Of a DNA stretch of 64,000 nt, positions 18,016 to 26,713 are shown in pieces. Position numbers and translations under genes: made by a program. The notes under the pieces were generated by a model. It saw only the letters and a list, made by a program, of their open reading frames with translations, was not told the origin of the DNA and ran no database searches. The DNA is taken from NCBI GenBank assembly GCA_963824415.1, contig CAWGPM010000001.1:62001-126000 (forward strand), written 5' to 3'. Source of the DNA: JABDQA01 sp963824415. GTDB taxonomy: Bacteria > Desulfobacterota > Desulfobulbia > Desulfobulbales > Desulfocapsaceae. Within the stretch, counting starts at the first letter, position 1; each line of letters starts with the position of its first letter.

Positions 18016-18789
18016 TTAGATAGGCAGGCTGTCGAGCCTGTCGAAGTAGCGCCCGACCTCGGATGGTTTGTGGGCGTCCGAACCGGCACTGAAAACGATG
18101 CCAAGCTCTGCCGCCCGGGCGATGATCTGGTGTGCTGGAAAGGGTTGATCCCGGTAGGTATAGCCGGAGGTGTTGATTTCCAGGGCTATGCCGGCTTTTT
18201 TGATAGCCTGGAGCAATGCTTCGATTTGGACCCAGTGGCTTTCTTCCAGGTGCAGATCGGGCTGGTGCCGCAGGCCGGCATCGAGATGGCAGAGCACATC
18301 GGCGGGGATAATTGATACTGCTTCGATCAGGTTGGCGAAGTAGCGGCTGAGCATCTTCCTGCTGCCGTATTGCTCGATCAGCTCCTGATTTTTTCTGCGC
18401 CTGCTCAGCAGATTCAGGTGTTCCGGATAGCCCGGCACCCTGGCGAAATGACAGGACAGGCCGATTCTGTCCCAATGTCTTTTACCGATCCGCTCGAGCA
18501 GTTCATCTCTGGCCTCGGGGTTGTAACCCACCTCGACACCGAGGCCGATCTCGATTTGTGCACCGTAGCGTTCGCGCAGCCGTTCCCCTTCGCTGAAATA
18601 GACATCGAAATCTGCTTCGGTGAGCCAGGATCTGAAGGCTGCATCGATGCCCGCTTCCAGGTGCTCGAGAAAGACCATGCGCTGCAGACCGGCGCTAATG
18701 GCGGCACGCACATAGTCTTCCATGCTGCCGGAAGCATGGCGACAGAGGCTGGTGTGTATATGGCAGTCAATGCTGCGGTCGATGATCAT
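18016..18789 (-). CDS. PHP-domain phosphoesterase, histidinol-phosphatase-like
   Basis: PHP domains are metal-dependent phosphoesterases. The metal ligand motif DCHIHTSLCRHASGS is at the N-terminus, HLEAGIDAAF follows at about residue 36, and later metal motifs are CHLDAG, LEINTSG and the final SAGSDAHKPSEVG. The length (257 residues) and motif order fit HisK-type histidinol phosphatase or a related PHP enzyme. No other his gene is nearby, so the substrate is uncertain. I placed the start at the ATG just before IIDRSIDCHIHTS. A GTG at 18822 would add eleven residues. It is followed closely, on the same strand, by nothing else: the next gene downstream is convergent. Confidence 0.8.
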   Translation of the reverse strand: MIIDRSIDCHIHTSLCRHASGSMEDYVRAAISAGLQRMVFLEHLEAGIDAAFRSWLTEADFDVYFSEGERLRERYGAQIEIGLGVEVGYNPEARDELLERIGKRHWDRIGLSCHFARVPGYPEHLNLLSRRRKNQELIEQYGSRKMLSRYFANLIEAVSIIPADVLCHLDAGLRHQPDLHLEESHWVQIEALLQAIKKAGIALEINTSGYTYRDQPFPAHQIIARAAELGIVFSAGSDAHKPSEVGRYFDRLDSLPI

Positions 18790-18854
18790 GGTGCGTTGAG
18801 CGGTGCTGTGGCTTACAGGCACCGGTGCGAAGAAGAGCGGCTGGGCCGCTTCCT

Positions 18855-19049
18855 TTAGGCGTTGCCCTTCGGGAAAAAGTGCAGTGTTCCGTCAATATCG
18901 GAAGTGTCGCAATAATGCCCGACTTCCAGCTCCAGATCCACATATTCCTCGATGCCGTCAATTTCCAGGGAAAGCGAAGGGCCATCGGGGAGATGATAAA
19001 CAATGGTGCTGACGCTGGTCAGGTCAACTGGGCGGACAAACAGTTTCAT
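18855..19049 (-). CDS. Small acidic hypothetical protein, 64 residues
   Basis: This ORF begins MKLFVRPVDLTSVSTIVYH and ends LHFFPKGNA. It is rich in aspartate and glutamate, has no membrane segment and no recognised motif. The ATG at 19049 has AAGG about 10 bases upstream on the minus strand. It lies on the same strand as, and just upstream of, the PHP gene and probably shares its transcript. The ordered alternation of hydrophobic and polar residues suggests a small beta-rich protein. The family is not recognised. Confidence 0.55.
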   Translation of the reverse strand: MKLFVRPVDLTSVSTIVYHLPDGPSLSLEIDGIEEYVDLELEVGHYCDTSDIDGTLHFFPKGNA

Positions 19050-19387
19050 CAATAGTACCTTGTCTTGCTTGAAAAACGATTACCCAAAAATAACAAACTG
19101 CCAACGTCTGTTTTTGGTGAGAAACATATACGAACATTTGTCTGAAACTGCAATAGGTAAGCACTGAGTCTGCATAGTTTGCCTGGTAGTCTATTGTTAT
19201 CACACCATTAATATTTTCAAGGCGTTTCGCTGCAGGGGCGTGTGCAATTGTGGTTTGACACAATAGGTGCTTCCGTTTAATATTGCAGGTTCGTCGATAC
19301 GGTAATTTGCCACCACAATGTGGCCATCGTGCATGATGCCTGGCTGCTGCTGTGATGGTCTTAATAATTTTTTTGACAGGTTTAAAG
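19050..19387. other. Intergenic region between divergent genes
   Basis: This 338-base A+T-leaning stretch separates the minus-strand small gene from the plus-strand cysteine-cluster gene, so it should contain both promoters. A short inverted repeat, CCAAAAA...TTTTTGG, lies at about 19084-19120. I see no convincing coding frame or other repeat. Confidence 0.5.
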
Positions 19388-20332
19388 ATGAGTAAAAGTG
19401 AATTGAGTGCAAAAGAAAAATCCCTGTTCGGCCTGGATGTCAACCCATCCAATATCGAGCCGCTGAAGCTGACCCTGGACAGTAAACTGAAGTTTCGCTG
19501 TCACCCGGGGGTGCGCTGTTTTACCGCCTGCTGCGGCAATATCAAGATCGTGCTGACCCCATATGACATCCTGATACTCACCCAGCGTCTGCAGATGCCG
19601 GCCCACGAGTTTCTCTACACCTATACGATACCGACCTATCTGGAGAAAACCGATATGCCGGGAGTCATGCTCAAGATGCGCGAAGATGACAACAAATGTC
19701 CGTTCGTCACCCCTGACGGCTGCACGGTTTACAGCGACCGGCCCACCGCCTGCCGCTACTACCCGGTCGGCATGGCCGACTTCAGGGAAGGGGGCAGCAA
19801 GGATGCCGACGGCAAAGAAAATGTCGCCGAAGAAGAGAAGTTCTTCTTCCTGGTTAAAGAGGACTACTGCAAAGGTCATGAAGAGGACAAGATCTGGACA
19901 GTCAGGGAATGGCGGGCCGACCAGGGTGTCGATGTGCGCGATGAGATGAACAAAAAGTGGCTGCGCCTGATTATGCGGCGCAAGTCTTACGGGCACCAGG
20001 CCAGTCTTTCCGAACAGGCCAAGCGCATGTTCTTCATGGCCTCCACCGATCTGGCCCATTTCCGCCGTTTTATATTCGAGTCCTCATTTCTTGACACCTA
20101 CGTGCTCGATCAGAAGACCATCGACAAGATCAGAGAAGACGACGTTGAACTGATGCTGTTTTCTTTCGATTATCTGGCCAATACGCTGTTCGGTGCCGAG
20201 ATTGCCGAAATGAGCATCAAAGAGGACAAACTCAGGGAGAAGGTTGCCCAGATCAAGCAGCGTCAGGACGAGGCGGTAATCAGCGCCGTGAAGGATTACG
20301 AAGATATGAAAAAAGAGCGCGAGAGCAAATAG
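19388..20332 (+). CDS. YkgJ-family cysteine cluster protein
   Basis: The protein has 314 residues with a cysteine-rich N-terminal half: CHPGVRCFTACCGN, then CPFVTPDGCTVYSDRPTACRYYPVG. This spacing is that of the YkgJ/UPF0153 cysteine cluster family, thought to bind zinc or an Fe-S centre. A long charged, helical C-terminal part ends in a coiled-coil-like segment (EDKLREKVAQIKQRQDEAV). I used the ATG at 19388 (MSKSELSAKEK). An ATG 36 bases upstream would add a hydrophobic stretch with no family support. The function is unknown. A strong terminator follows. Confidence 0.82.
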   Translation: MSKSELSAKEKSLFGLDVNPSNIEPLKLTLDSKLKFRCHPGVRCFTACCGNIKIVLTPYDILILTQRLQMPAHEFLYTYTIPTYLEKTDMPGVMLKMREDDNKCPFVTPDGCTVYSDRPTACRYYPVGMADFREGGSKDADGKENVAEEEKFFFLVKEDYCKGHEEDKIWTVREWRADQGVDVRDEMNKKWLRLIMRRKSYGHQASLSEQAKRMFFMASTDLAHFRRFIFESSFLDTYVLDQKTIDKIREDDVELMLFSFDYLANTLFGAEIAEMSIKEDKLREKVAQIKQRQDEAVISAVKDYEDMKKERESK

Positions 20333-20360
20333 TCCGATAGCGCCGGATTACCACCACCCG

Positions 20361-20403
20361 AATCGGGGTTGGGCGACGCAGTCCCGACCCCGATTTTTTT
20401 TTT
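20361..20403 (+). terminator. Rho-independent terminator after the YkgJ-family gene
   Basis: A G+C-rich hairpin has left arm AATCGGGGTTGGG (20361-20373) and right arm CCCGACCCCGATT (20383-20395), with one G-T pair and a loop of about 9 bases. It runs into ten consecutive T residues. It lies 28 bases after the upstream stop codon and before pabB, in the correct direction. Confidence 0.92.
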
Positions 20404-20532
20404 GACCCAACCTGACCAGACAGGTCTTTGTCTTTTTTTATTAACCGTCCCGGGCGATTATGCTATGGTGAGAGGCAACTGCGGATGCATCTCATCAGCA
20501 TCTGGTGATAGGATTTCACAACCATCGGGGAA

Positions 20533-22455
20533 ATGACCTTCAGCGTTCTTACCGACAAACAGATTGGCGCTCTACTCTCATCTCTGGCTGAGCATGAGCA
20601 GTACGTCTTTCTCGACACCTCGATGCCCGATCGGCTCAATAACCGTTCGCTGCTCTTTACCCGTCCGCTCAGCCTGCTCCAGCACCGACAGGGACAAAGC
20701 CGGGCAGATTTTCTCGAGGAGGCCGCCGGCTGGCTTGACCGAGGCTACTATCTGGCCGGCTGGATCGGCTATGAGTTCCTGCACGACGAGCTTTCGCTCC
20801 GCCTAGCTGCAGCAGAAGGATTGCTGGCTGAACTCGGTGTCTATCCCCCTCCGGCTCTATTTGATCACTCAGCCCCGGGGGCCGGCTTCGAACCGCCGGT
20901 TGTAATGGATACTCCGGAGGAAGACGCGGCGCAAAACGCGTACCGGCTCGACAACCTGCGGCCGGCAATAGAACAGCAGCAGTATTGCCGCGCCGTTAGG
21001 GATATCCTCGAATATATTGCTGCCGGCGATACCTACCAGGTGAATTATACCTTCAAGATGCATTTCGACTTCGAGGGCTCGGTAGTATCTCTCTACCGGA
21101 ACCTGCGCCGTTCCCAGCCGGTGCCCTATGGCTGCTGCATCAAAAACGGCGAGCGCTACACCCTGTCGTTTTCACCGGAGCTGTTTTTTAAAATGGAGCC
21201 GGACCGGATCATCGCCAGGCCGATGAAGGGAACCGCAGCCCGGGGCCGCAACGGTATCGAAGATAAGCGCAGCGCTCATTTTCTGAAAAACGATGTAAAA
21301 AACCGCAGCGAAAATGTGATGATCGTGGATCTGCTGCGCAACGACCTGTCCCGCCTGGTGGATGGCACCGGCGGTGGTACGGTCGATGTCGACTCATTGT
21401 TCGATGTGGAGCGTTACCGCACCGTGCTGCAGATGACTTCCACGGTGGTGGCCAGACGAAGGCAGAACTCACGGGTGACGCCTGCCCAGATCCTGCAGGC
21501 CATTTTCCCGTGCGGTTCGGTGACCGGGGCCCCGAAGATCCGCACCATGGAGATTATCGATGAGCTGGAGAGCCAACCCCGTGGCGTCTACACCGGCGCG
21601 GTCGGCTATTTCTCTCCGGACGGAGCGGCCCAGTTCAACGTGCCGATAAGAACCCTGGTGGTGGATGGAAAGCGCGGGGAGATGGGCATCGGCTCAGGCA
21701 TTGTGGCAGATTCATCACCCGAGGACGAATGGCGCGAATGCCTTTTGAAGGCTCGTTTTTTGAGTCATCCGCCGCCTCCTTTCCAGCTCTTTGAAACGAT
21801 GCTGTATCATCCGAGGGGCGGCTATCTCCTGCTCTATGACCATCTGCAGCGGCTAGAGGAATCGGCTCAATATTTCGGTTTCTTGATGGATAGGCAGCGC
21901 ATCGCAGATGAGCTCAACCGGCGTTCCCACTGCTTTGAGGACAATAGCTGTATGCGGGTCAGGCTGGTGCTCGAGTCCGACGGAAGGTTCACACTGGAGG
22001 CGACCCCCTGTCCGGAACCCCGGGCGCTGAGTCTGACTGAACAGCGTGATTTAGACGAGTCGCAGTCTGCCGGGGAGATGATCGATTTTGCCGATGAACA
22101 GACCCTGAGCTCATCGCGCTGGCTGTTTCATAAAACCACCAGGCGGGAGCAGTACGACCGGCTCTATCGCGAAGCTGCCGCCCAGGGGTTGTTCGACTTC
22201 ATTTTCTGCAACGAACGGGGGGAAGTGACGGAGGGCTGCATATCCAACCTCGTCGTTCGCCTCGATGGGCGGTATTTCACACCACCCCAGGAAAGCGGCC
22301 TGCTGGCCGGTACCATGCGCCGACAACTTCTTCAGCCAAATAACGCGGTTCAGGTCAAAGAGAAAGCGCTGTATCGAGAAGATCTGGAGCGGGCGGAGGC
22401 CATTTTTCTGTGCAATTCGGTGCGCGGCATCGTTCGTGTTCGGCTGCGCAGGTAA
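20533..22455 (+). CDS. pabBC: Fused aminodeoxychorismate synthase component I and aminodeoxychorismate lyase
   Basis: The first about 420 residues are a chorismate-binding enzyme of the PabB type: AGDTYQVNYTFK, SPELFFK, ARPMKGTAARG, FPCGSVTGAPKIRTMEIIDELE and SGIVADSSPEDEW. The remainder, from FQLFETMLYH, is a fold-type IV PLP enzyme of the PabC type, ending with the CNERGEVTEGCISNLV and LLAGTMRRQLL motifs. Together they make p-aminobenzoate from chorismate, with a separate glutamine amidotransferase (PabA) that is not in the window. Such fusions are known in several bacteria. p-Aminobenzoate feeds folate synthesis, and folC is 6 kb downstream. At 640 residues the protein is full length. The gene sits alone between a terminator and a convergent operon. 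Confidence 0.93.
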   Translation: MTFSVLTDKQIGALLSSLAEHEQYVFLDTSMPDRLNNRSLLFTRPLSLLQHRQGQSRADFLEEAAGWLDRGYYLAGWIGYEFLHDELSLRLAAAEGLLAELGVYPPPALFDHSAPGAGFEPPVVMDTPEEDAAQNAYRLDNLRPAIEQQQYCRAVRDILEYIAAGDTYQVNYTFKMHFDFEGSVVSLYRNLRRSQPVPYGCCIKNGERYTLSFSPELFFKMEPDRIIARPMKGTAARGRNGIEDKRSAHFLKNDVKNRSENVMIVDLLRNDLSRLVDGTGGGTVDVDSLFDVERYRTVLQMTSTVVARRRQNSRVTPAQILQAIFPCGSVTGAPKIRTMEIIDELESQPRGVYTGAVGYFSPDGAAQFNVPIRTLVVDGKRGEMGIGSGIVADSSPEDEWRECLLKARFLSHPPPPFQLFETMLYHPRGGYLLLYDHLQRLEESAQYFGFLMDRQRIADELNRRSHCFEDNSCMRVRLVLESDGRFTLEATPCPEPRALSLTEQRDLDESQSAGEMIDFADEQTLSSSRWLFHKTTRREQYDRLYREAAAQGLFDFIFCNERGEVTEGCISNLVVRLDGRYFTPPQESGLLAGTMRRQLLQPNNAVQVKEKALYREDLERAEAIFLCNSVRGIVRVRLRR

Positions 22456-22503
22456 GGGGATCTCTCACGCAGGAGTATTTGTGCAGGTGGGGAAGGCCTC
22501 GGC

Positions 22504-23016
22504 TCAGTGAACCAGGCTCCGGTCGTCTTCATCTGAGATCGGCACCGGGGCGATAATCAGCCCGTGCTCTTCTCCCAGACCGCGGACCAGGGTCATAAAG
22601 GCGGAAGGCAGCGGGATGTTGCGTTCTTTGAGCAGCAGCCCCAGGCTGTCCGCGGTCTGCAGGACACCTGGATCGTGAGCACCTTCCTGGTCGTCACAGA
22701 TGACCTGAACCCGCAGCGCATCGGTGAGATAGCCTTTTATCTGCGGCAGATGTTCAGTCAACCCGGCCAACTCCTCTTCCATCAGTCTCTGGTGCTGCTC
22801 CCGGAAACTGACGAATTTGGGATCCGGGTTCGGGGTGCCGAACAGCTCATTGGTGATCGCGGCGGCAAGCTTGGCGGTGGTGGCAGCGTCCCGCTCAGGG
22901 TCATGGCTGGTCAACAGCGCTTTGATCTCCTTGTACAGCACCATCTGAACCACACTGATTCCCTCGCGCAGTGCGCCGATGAGCTGCGATTTACCTGCGC
23001 TGGGCTGGTCGCTCAT
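22504..23016 (-). CDS. Hypothetical protein, 170 residues, last gene of nagZ operon
   Basis: The sequence is mostly helical and charged (SFREQHQRLMEEELAGLTEHLPQIKGYL), with no signal peptide or membrane segment. The C-terminal third, with SLGLLLKERNIPLPSAFMTLVRGLGEEHGL, may be a small folded domain. The ATG follows directly on the stop codon of the DUF493 gene (TAAATG), so it is translationally coupled. I do not recognise the family. Context suggests a cytoplasmic accessory protein expressed with the DUF493 and TM2 proteins. Confidence 0.75.
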   Translation of the reverse strand: MSDQPSAGKSQLIGALREGISVVQMVLYKEIKALLTSHDPERDAATTAKLAAAITNELFGTPNPDPKFVSFREQHQRLMEEELAGLTEHLPQIKGYLTDALRVQVICDDQEGAHDPGVLQTADSLGLLLKERNIPLPSAFMTLVRGLGEEHGLIIAPVPISDEDDRSLVH

Positions 23017-23289
23017 TTAGATCACCACCTTGACGTCCGGACTGCTCTGCAGGAATTCGAAAATCGCCAGTCGCATTGCCTCGTCACGCACCTCGATAAC
23101 CGCATTGAGGCTGAAATAGGTTCCTTTAGCCGACACGTTGGAGACACTCACCGATGGCACCGACGGTGCACAAGCGGCATAGAGGGCGGCTTCCAATCTG
23201 TTTTTGTCGGGGCCGATCACCTTGTACTCCCAGACGCAGGGGTAGGAAATCTCGGGCTTGCGCTGGCTCAATATATTCTCGTTGCTCAT
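23017..23289 (-). CDS. DUF493 (YbeD-like) small regulatory-fold protein
   Basis: This 90-residue protein has the DUF493 layout: an N-terminal YPCVWEYKVIGPDKNRLEAAL strand-helix, a central SVSVSNVSAKGTYFSLNAVIEV pair of strands, and a final helix and strand (FEFLQSSPDVKVVI). E. coli YbeD has an ACT-like fold. Its exact role is unknown. The ATG overlaps the upstream TM2 gene stop (ATGA). The first 12 residues are an unstructured lead-in. Confidence 0.83.
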   Translation of the reverse strand: MSNENILSQRKPEISYPCVWEYKVIGPDKNRLEAALYAACAPSVPSVSVSNVSAKGTYFSLNAVIEVRDEAMRLAIFEFLQSSPDVKVVI

Positions 23290-23702
23290 AGCACATTTTT
23301 TTTGTTGGCCAGATGATTGATCAGGCTGATCTGGTTGTTCATGGTCCAGAAATCATAAATGACGCCGACCCCGAAAAGGCCAAGCGTCAGCAGGTAGATG
23401 ATGCCGGTGCCCCAGCGGCCGTAGTACATGCGGTGAATCCCGAAAAACCCCAGGAAGGTAAGCAGCAGCCAGGCGATATTGTAATCCACCGGTCCTTCGA
23501 TGAACCTGAAATCGGCATCGCGGTTCATGGACGGGATCAAGAATAGATCGATGATCCAGCCGATAAAAAACAAGCCGAGGGTGCAGAAATAGATGGTACC
23601 GGAGATCTGCCTGCCGTAATAGAATCGGTGCGCTCCCAGAAAGCCGAAAATCCACAGGAAATAGCCGACGAATACCTGATGGGTGGTGCGGTTTTCTCTC
23701 AT
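23286..23702 (-). CDS. TM2 domain membrane protein with two tandem TM2 units
   Basis: This 138-residue protein carries the TM2 motif twice: VGYFLWIFGFLGAHRFYYGR near the N-terminus and a second unit, LLLTFLGFFGIHRMYYGRWG, about 65 residues later. Each unit has paired hydrophobic segments joined by a short turn, so four membrane passes are expected. TM2 proteins are small and widespread, and their role in bacteria is unknown. The ATG overlaps the nagZ stop (ATGA). Confidence 0.87.
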   Translation of the reverse strand: MRENRTTHQVFVGYFLWIFGFLGAHRFYYGRQISGTIYFCTLGLFFIGWIIDLFLIPSMNRDADFRFIEGPVDYNIAWLLLTFLGFFGIHRMYYGRWGTGIIYLLTLGLFGVGVIYDFWTMNNQISLINHLANKKNVL

Positions 23703-24742
23703 CTCATCTCACCTGCTCGTTGTTTAAGGCACTGTACCCTGCTAAAAGCCGAGTGCAGCCGTTCTTCACTGATCACTCCCCGGTCAAGTCCATCCAGCAC
23801 CGCCTGCACACCGCGGCTGCAGATATCGCGATCATAGTCAAGATTGTTACCAAAGACGATGATGTCAACTCCTGCATCCAGTGCCCGACAGACAGCCTCG
23901 GAAAAATGGTAGTGATCGGTGATCGCACGCATCTGCATATCGTCGCTGATGACCGGACCGCGATAACCAAGCTCAACGCGCAGCAGCCCATCAATGGTTT
24001 TCTTTGACAGCGTTGCCGGGTAGTGCGGATCGATGTTCTGGTTGAACAGGTGACCCGTCATCACCAGATCGACCAGGTTATCATCAATCAGGTCACGATA
24101 GGCAAAAAGCTCGGGCTCCCGCCAGCTGGTGCTGATATCGACGAAGCCCAGATGCGAATCATTGGTTGAACTGCCGTGGCCGGGAAAATGCTTGAGGCAG
24201 CTGATGATGCCCCATCGGTTGTGCTCCTCGATCCAGGTCCGGGCATGGGCGGCGACCAGAGCAGGGTCATCTGAGAAACTGCGGCCGAGACCGCCGATAA
24301 CTGGATTGTCCGGATTGACGTTGACATCCACCACCGGGGCGAAGTTCAGGTTGATCCCGAGCCGGGCCAGCATGTCGGCATTGGTCCGGGCCTGGGTCCT
24401 GGTCGCTTCGGTATCGGCTCCGGACGCGCCCATCTCCTGGGCGCTGCAGATCTGTGAAAAACCGCGCTCTCGCCGGAGCCGCTGGACCGCGCCGCCCTCC
24501 TGGTCGATGCCGATCAGCAGGGTCGGCTCGGCTGTCTGCTGCAGCGCCGCGGTCAGCGCACGAAGCTGCTCTGGTGAGCTGATGTTGGCCTCCAGGCTGT
24601 GGCTGTTCGGGCGGCGGCTGAATAAAATGACACCACCGAGGCCGTGCTGGACAATATCCCGACAGATTGGCGCGTCGCTTGAAAGCGTTGTACCAGCAAA
24701 ACCTGTCATGAACAAACTGCCTATCTGCCTGCGAAGATCCAT
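23699..24742 (-). CDS. nagZ: Beta-N-acetylhexosaminidase, glycoside hydrolase family 3
   Basis: NagZ removes GlcNAc from muropeptides during peptidoglycan recycling in the cytoplasm. Family 3 motifs are LLIGIDQEGGAVQRLR, APVVDVN, the long catalytic loop KHFPGHGSSTNDSH with the acid/base histidine, and GPVISDDMQM with the catalytic aspartate. There is no signal peptide, as expected for NagZ. I chose the ATG at 24742 because AAGGAAG lies a few bases upstream. A GTG at 24766 would add eight residues. It heads a tightly overlapping four-gene minus-strand operon. Confidence 0.92.
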   Translation of the reverse strand: MDLRRQIGSLFMTGFAGTTLSSDAPICRDIVQHGLGGVILFSRRPNSHSLEANISSPEQLRALTAALQQTAEPTLLIGIDQEGGAVQRLRRERGFSQICSAQEMGASGADTEATRTQARTNADMLARLGINLNFAPVVDVNVNPDNPVIGGLGRSFSDDPALVAAHARTWIEEHNRWGIISCLKHFPGHGSSTNDSHLGFVDISTSWREPELFAYRDLIDDNLVDLVMTGHLFNQNIDPHYPATLSKKTIDGLLRVELGYRGPVISDDMQMRAITDHYHFSEAVCRALDAGVDIIVFGNNLDYDRDICSRGVQAVLDGLDRGVISEERLHSAFSRVQCLKQRAGEMR

Positions 24743-25028
24743 CCGCTTCCTTTGCCTTTCCAACACCCTGACTCGTTTTGCGCCTTCGATCCAGATCTAC
24801 CCGGCGCCGGGTAAAAAGGCAAGCTGCGTCTGGGCTCGGGACCACTTTACAAGGTTTTGTCACCTTGTCAAAAATATGACCAGCTCTGATCCGGCCCTTT
24901 TCAACCCTTTTCAAAGAAATATGGCAAAAATGAATTAACAAACTGAAAATATTATATATTATGTCAACAATACTGCCCTTGAAGCAAGGCTGGCTTTGTC
25001 TGGCATATATCTTGCTTTTTAACCGGGT

Positions 25029-26108
25029 ATGGAAAAAAATGGACTGGGTCAAAGCGGCCCAACCGGATTTTATGAAACCGGGGTAAAGAGCAGGGCGATC
25101 GACCGTCTGGGCGAGCATCTGCCCGATTCGCTGGTTCGTGGCTACGAGGACATGAGTCGGGTGATGTTCGAGCTCGACCGGCTCAAGCGCCAGTCCGAGC
25201 GGCTCGATCTGATCAACAAACTGCACAGCAGACTGGCCTCGATGCTGAGTGTCTCCGGTATGATCGAGGCTTATTCGGTCTGGCTGATGCCGATAGTGGA
25301 GCACGAATTAATCGGCTACAACAATTACTCGCGCAACAAGAAATACCTCTATTGCTGCGGCCATGGCCCGAGCCGTCGGCGGGCGATCGCTTTTGCCGAA
25401 AAATTGATCGAAGGTGGCGTCGAGGCGGGCAATGTGGTGACCAACTCCGAAGGGCAGCGGGGTCACAAATGGATCTACGAGACCGAGGACAACACCTCGA
25501 TCCTGCTGATCCTCAAACAGGACAACACCGCGGTAAGGGCCGAACAGCAGGTGATCGACGATTCCCTGATCATCTTCGCAGAGTCGCTGCAGCGCGGAAT
25601 CGAGTATGAAGATGTGTTCGAGCAGGCCAGCACCGATCCGCTGACCGGCCTGTCCAATCGCCGATTCTTCGATGAACGCATCACCTTGATGATGAACTCT
25701 GCCACCCGCTATGGTTCTCCGCTGACCATGATCGCGCTGGACCTGGATCATTTTAAGCAGATCAACGACAACCTCGGGCATCAGGTGGGTGACAAGGTGC
25801 TCAAATCGGTGGCCGGGGTGCTCAAAGCCGCGGTTCGATCAACCGATCTGCTGGTGCGCATGGGCGGGGATGAGTTTACCATCGTGCTCGACAACACTGG
25901 GTTGAATCAGGCCCGCGTGCTGGCTGAGCGGCTGGTCAAAAAAATTGATGAACTCGATGTCTGGGCGAAAAATCAGGTGAAGCTGGGGGCCTCGATCGGG
26001 CTTGCCCAGCTCAAGAGAAACGAGAGTTTGCCGGACTGGATGGACCGCACCGACGATCTTCTGTATCACGCCAAAATCGGCGGACGCTCCCGGGTTGCCA
26101 GTTACTGA
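25029..26108 (+). CDS. Diguanylate cyclase with GGDEF domain
   Basis: The protein makes the second messenger cyclic di-GMP from two GTP. The C-terminal GGDEF domain (about residues 195-359) starts STDPLTGLSNRRFFDERI and has an intact active site GGDEF at 279-283. The inhibitory-site motif RSTD (270-273) lies the usual five residues before it, so product inhibition is likely. Residues 1-190 form an N-terminal sensory part without membrane segments, with a possible coiled coil at 40-75 and a GAF-like region. The input signal is unknown. It is a single gene, divergent from nagZ across a 286-base A+T-rich gap that should hold both promoters. Confidence 0.92.
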   Translation: MEKNGLGQSGPTGFYETGVKSRAIDRLGEHLPDSLVRGYEDMSRVMFELDRLKRQSERLDLINKLHSRLASMLSVSGMIEAYSVWLMPIVEHELIGYNNYSRNKKYLYCCGHGPSRRRAIAFAEKLIEGGVEAGNVVTNSEGQRGHKWIYETEDNTSILLILKQDNTAVRAEQQVIDDSLIIFAESLQRGIEYEDVFEQASTDPLTGLSNRRFFDERITLMMNSATRYGSPLTMIALDLDHFKQINDNLGHQVGDKVLKSVAGVLKAAVRSTDLLVRMGGDEFTIVLDNTGLNQARVLAERLVKKIDELDVWAKNQVKLGASIGLAQLKRNESLPDWMDRTDDLLYHAKIGGRSRVASY

Positions 26109-26190
26109 GCCGGCCCAGGCTCGGTAATGGTGAACTGCAATCGGCCGGCCTCCCTGCGCTGGCCGATTGCTTTTAGAAGGCGCCGCCCTC

Positions 26191-26583
26191 TTACTTCAAC
26201 CCGATAACCAGCGGGATAGCGTGCAGCGACTGACTGCGCTCGCTGGTCGCGCCAAGCCTCCATTTCCCCACACTGCCTCTATCTCCAAGGATTGCCCCGA
26301 TTTTTTCGACAAGACCGTTGATATTGACCACCGGATGACGCGAGAAAACCTGGGGCAGGCCGTAGGTCAGATTGCAGGCCAGACAGTGGCCGGGCCGCTC
26401 CTCGAGCAGGATCTCGAAATGCATCTCCCGGGAATTGCTGCCGTGATAGGCCAGTCGCAGATCGAAGGAGCCCTCCTCGGGGTCGCCGAACAGGGCCTCG
26501 AAGAATTCATTTGCGGTTGAAGCGGGCATCAGTTGAGCGCAGGTCCGCTCGCTGAACAGCTCTTTGTAGGGATCGTCTGTCAT
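26191..26583 (-). CDS. Conserved-looking hypothetical protein, 130 residues
   Basis: The protein starts MTDDPYKELFSERTCAQLMPA and has EFFEALFGDPEEGSFDLRLAYHG in the first half. The second half, with HCLACNLTYGLPQVFSRHP, has two cysteines. It has no signal peptide or membrane segment and no motif of known function. The ATG at 26583 is chosen over an upstream start that would add 29 low-complexity residues. It is divergent from the UvrD-like helicase gene. Family identity is not claimed. Confidence 0.68.
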   Translation of the reverse strand: MTDDPYKELFSERTCAQLMPASTANEFFEALFGDPEEGSFDLRLAYHGSNSREMHFEILLEERPGHCLACNLTYGLPQVFSRHPVVNINGLVEKIGAILGDRGSVGKWRLGATSERSQSLHAIPLVIGLK

Positions 26584-26713
26584 GGCTTTATAACTATTTG
26601 TAATCAGGTTGTTTACATTATTTGAGGTTCGCACCTGGAAATAATAAACATGGGCTCGAACCTTTGTCAACCATCGTTGCAGGGGTATACGGGCTGTGGT
26701 ACATTGCCGTGCT

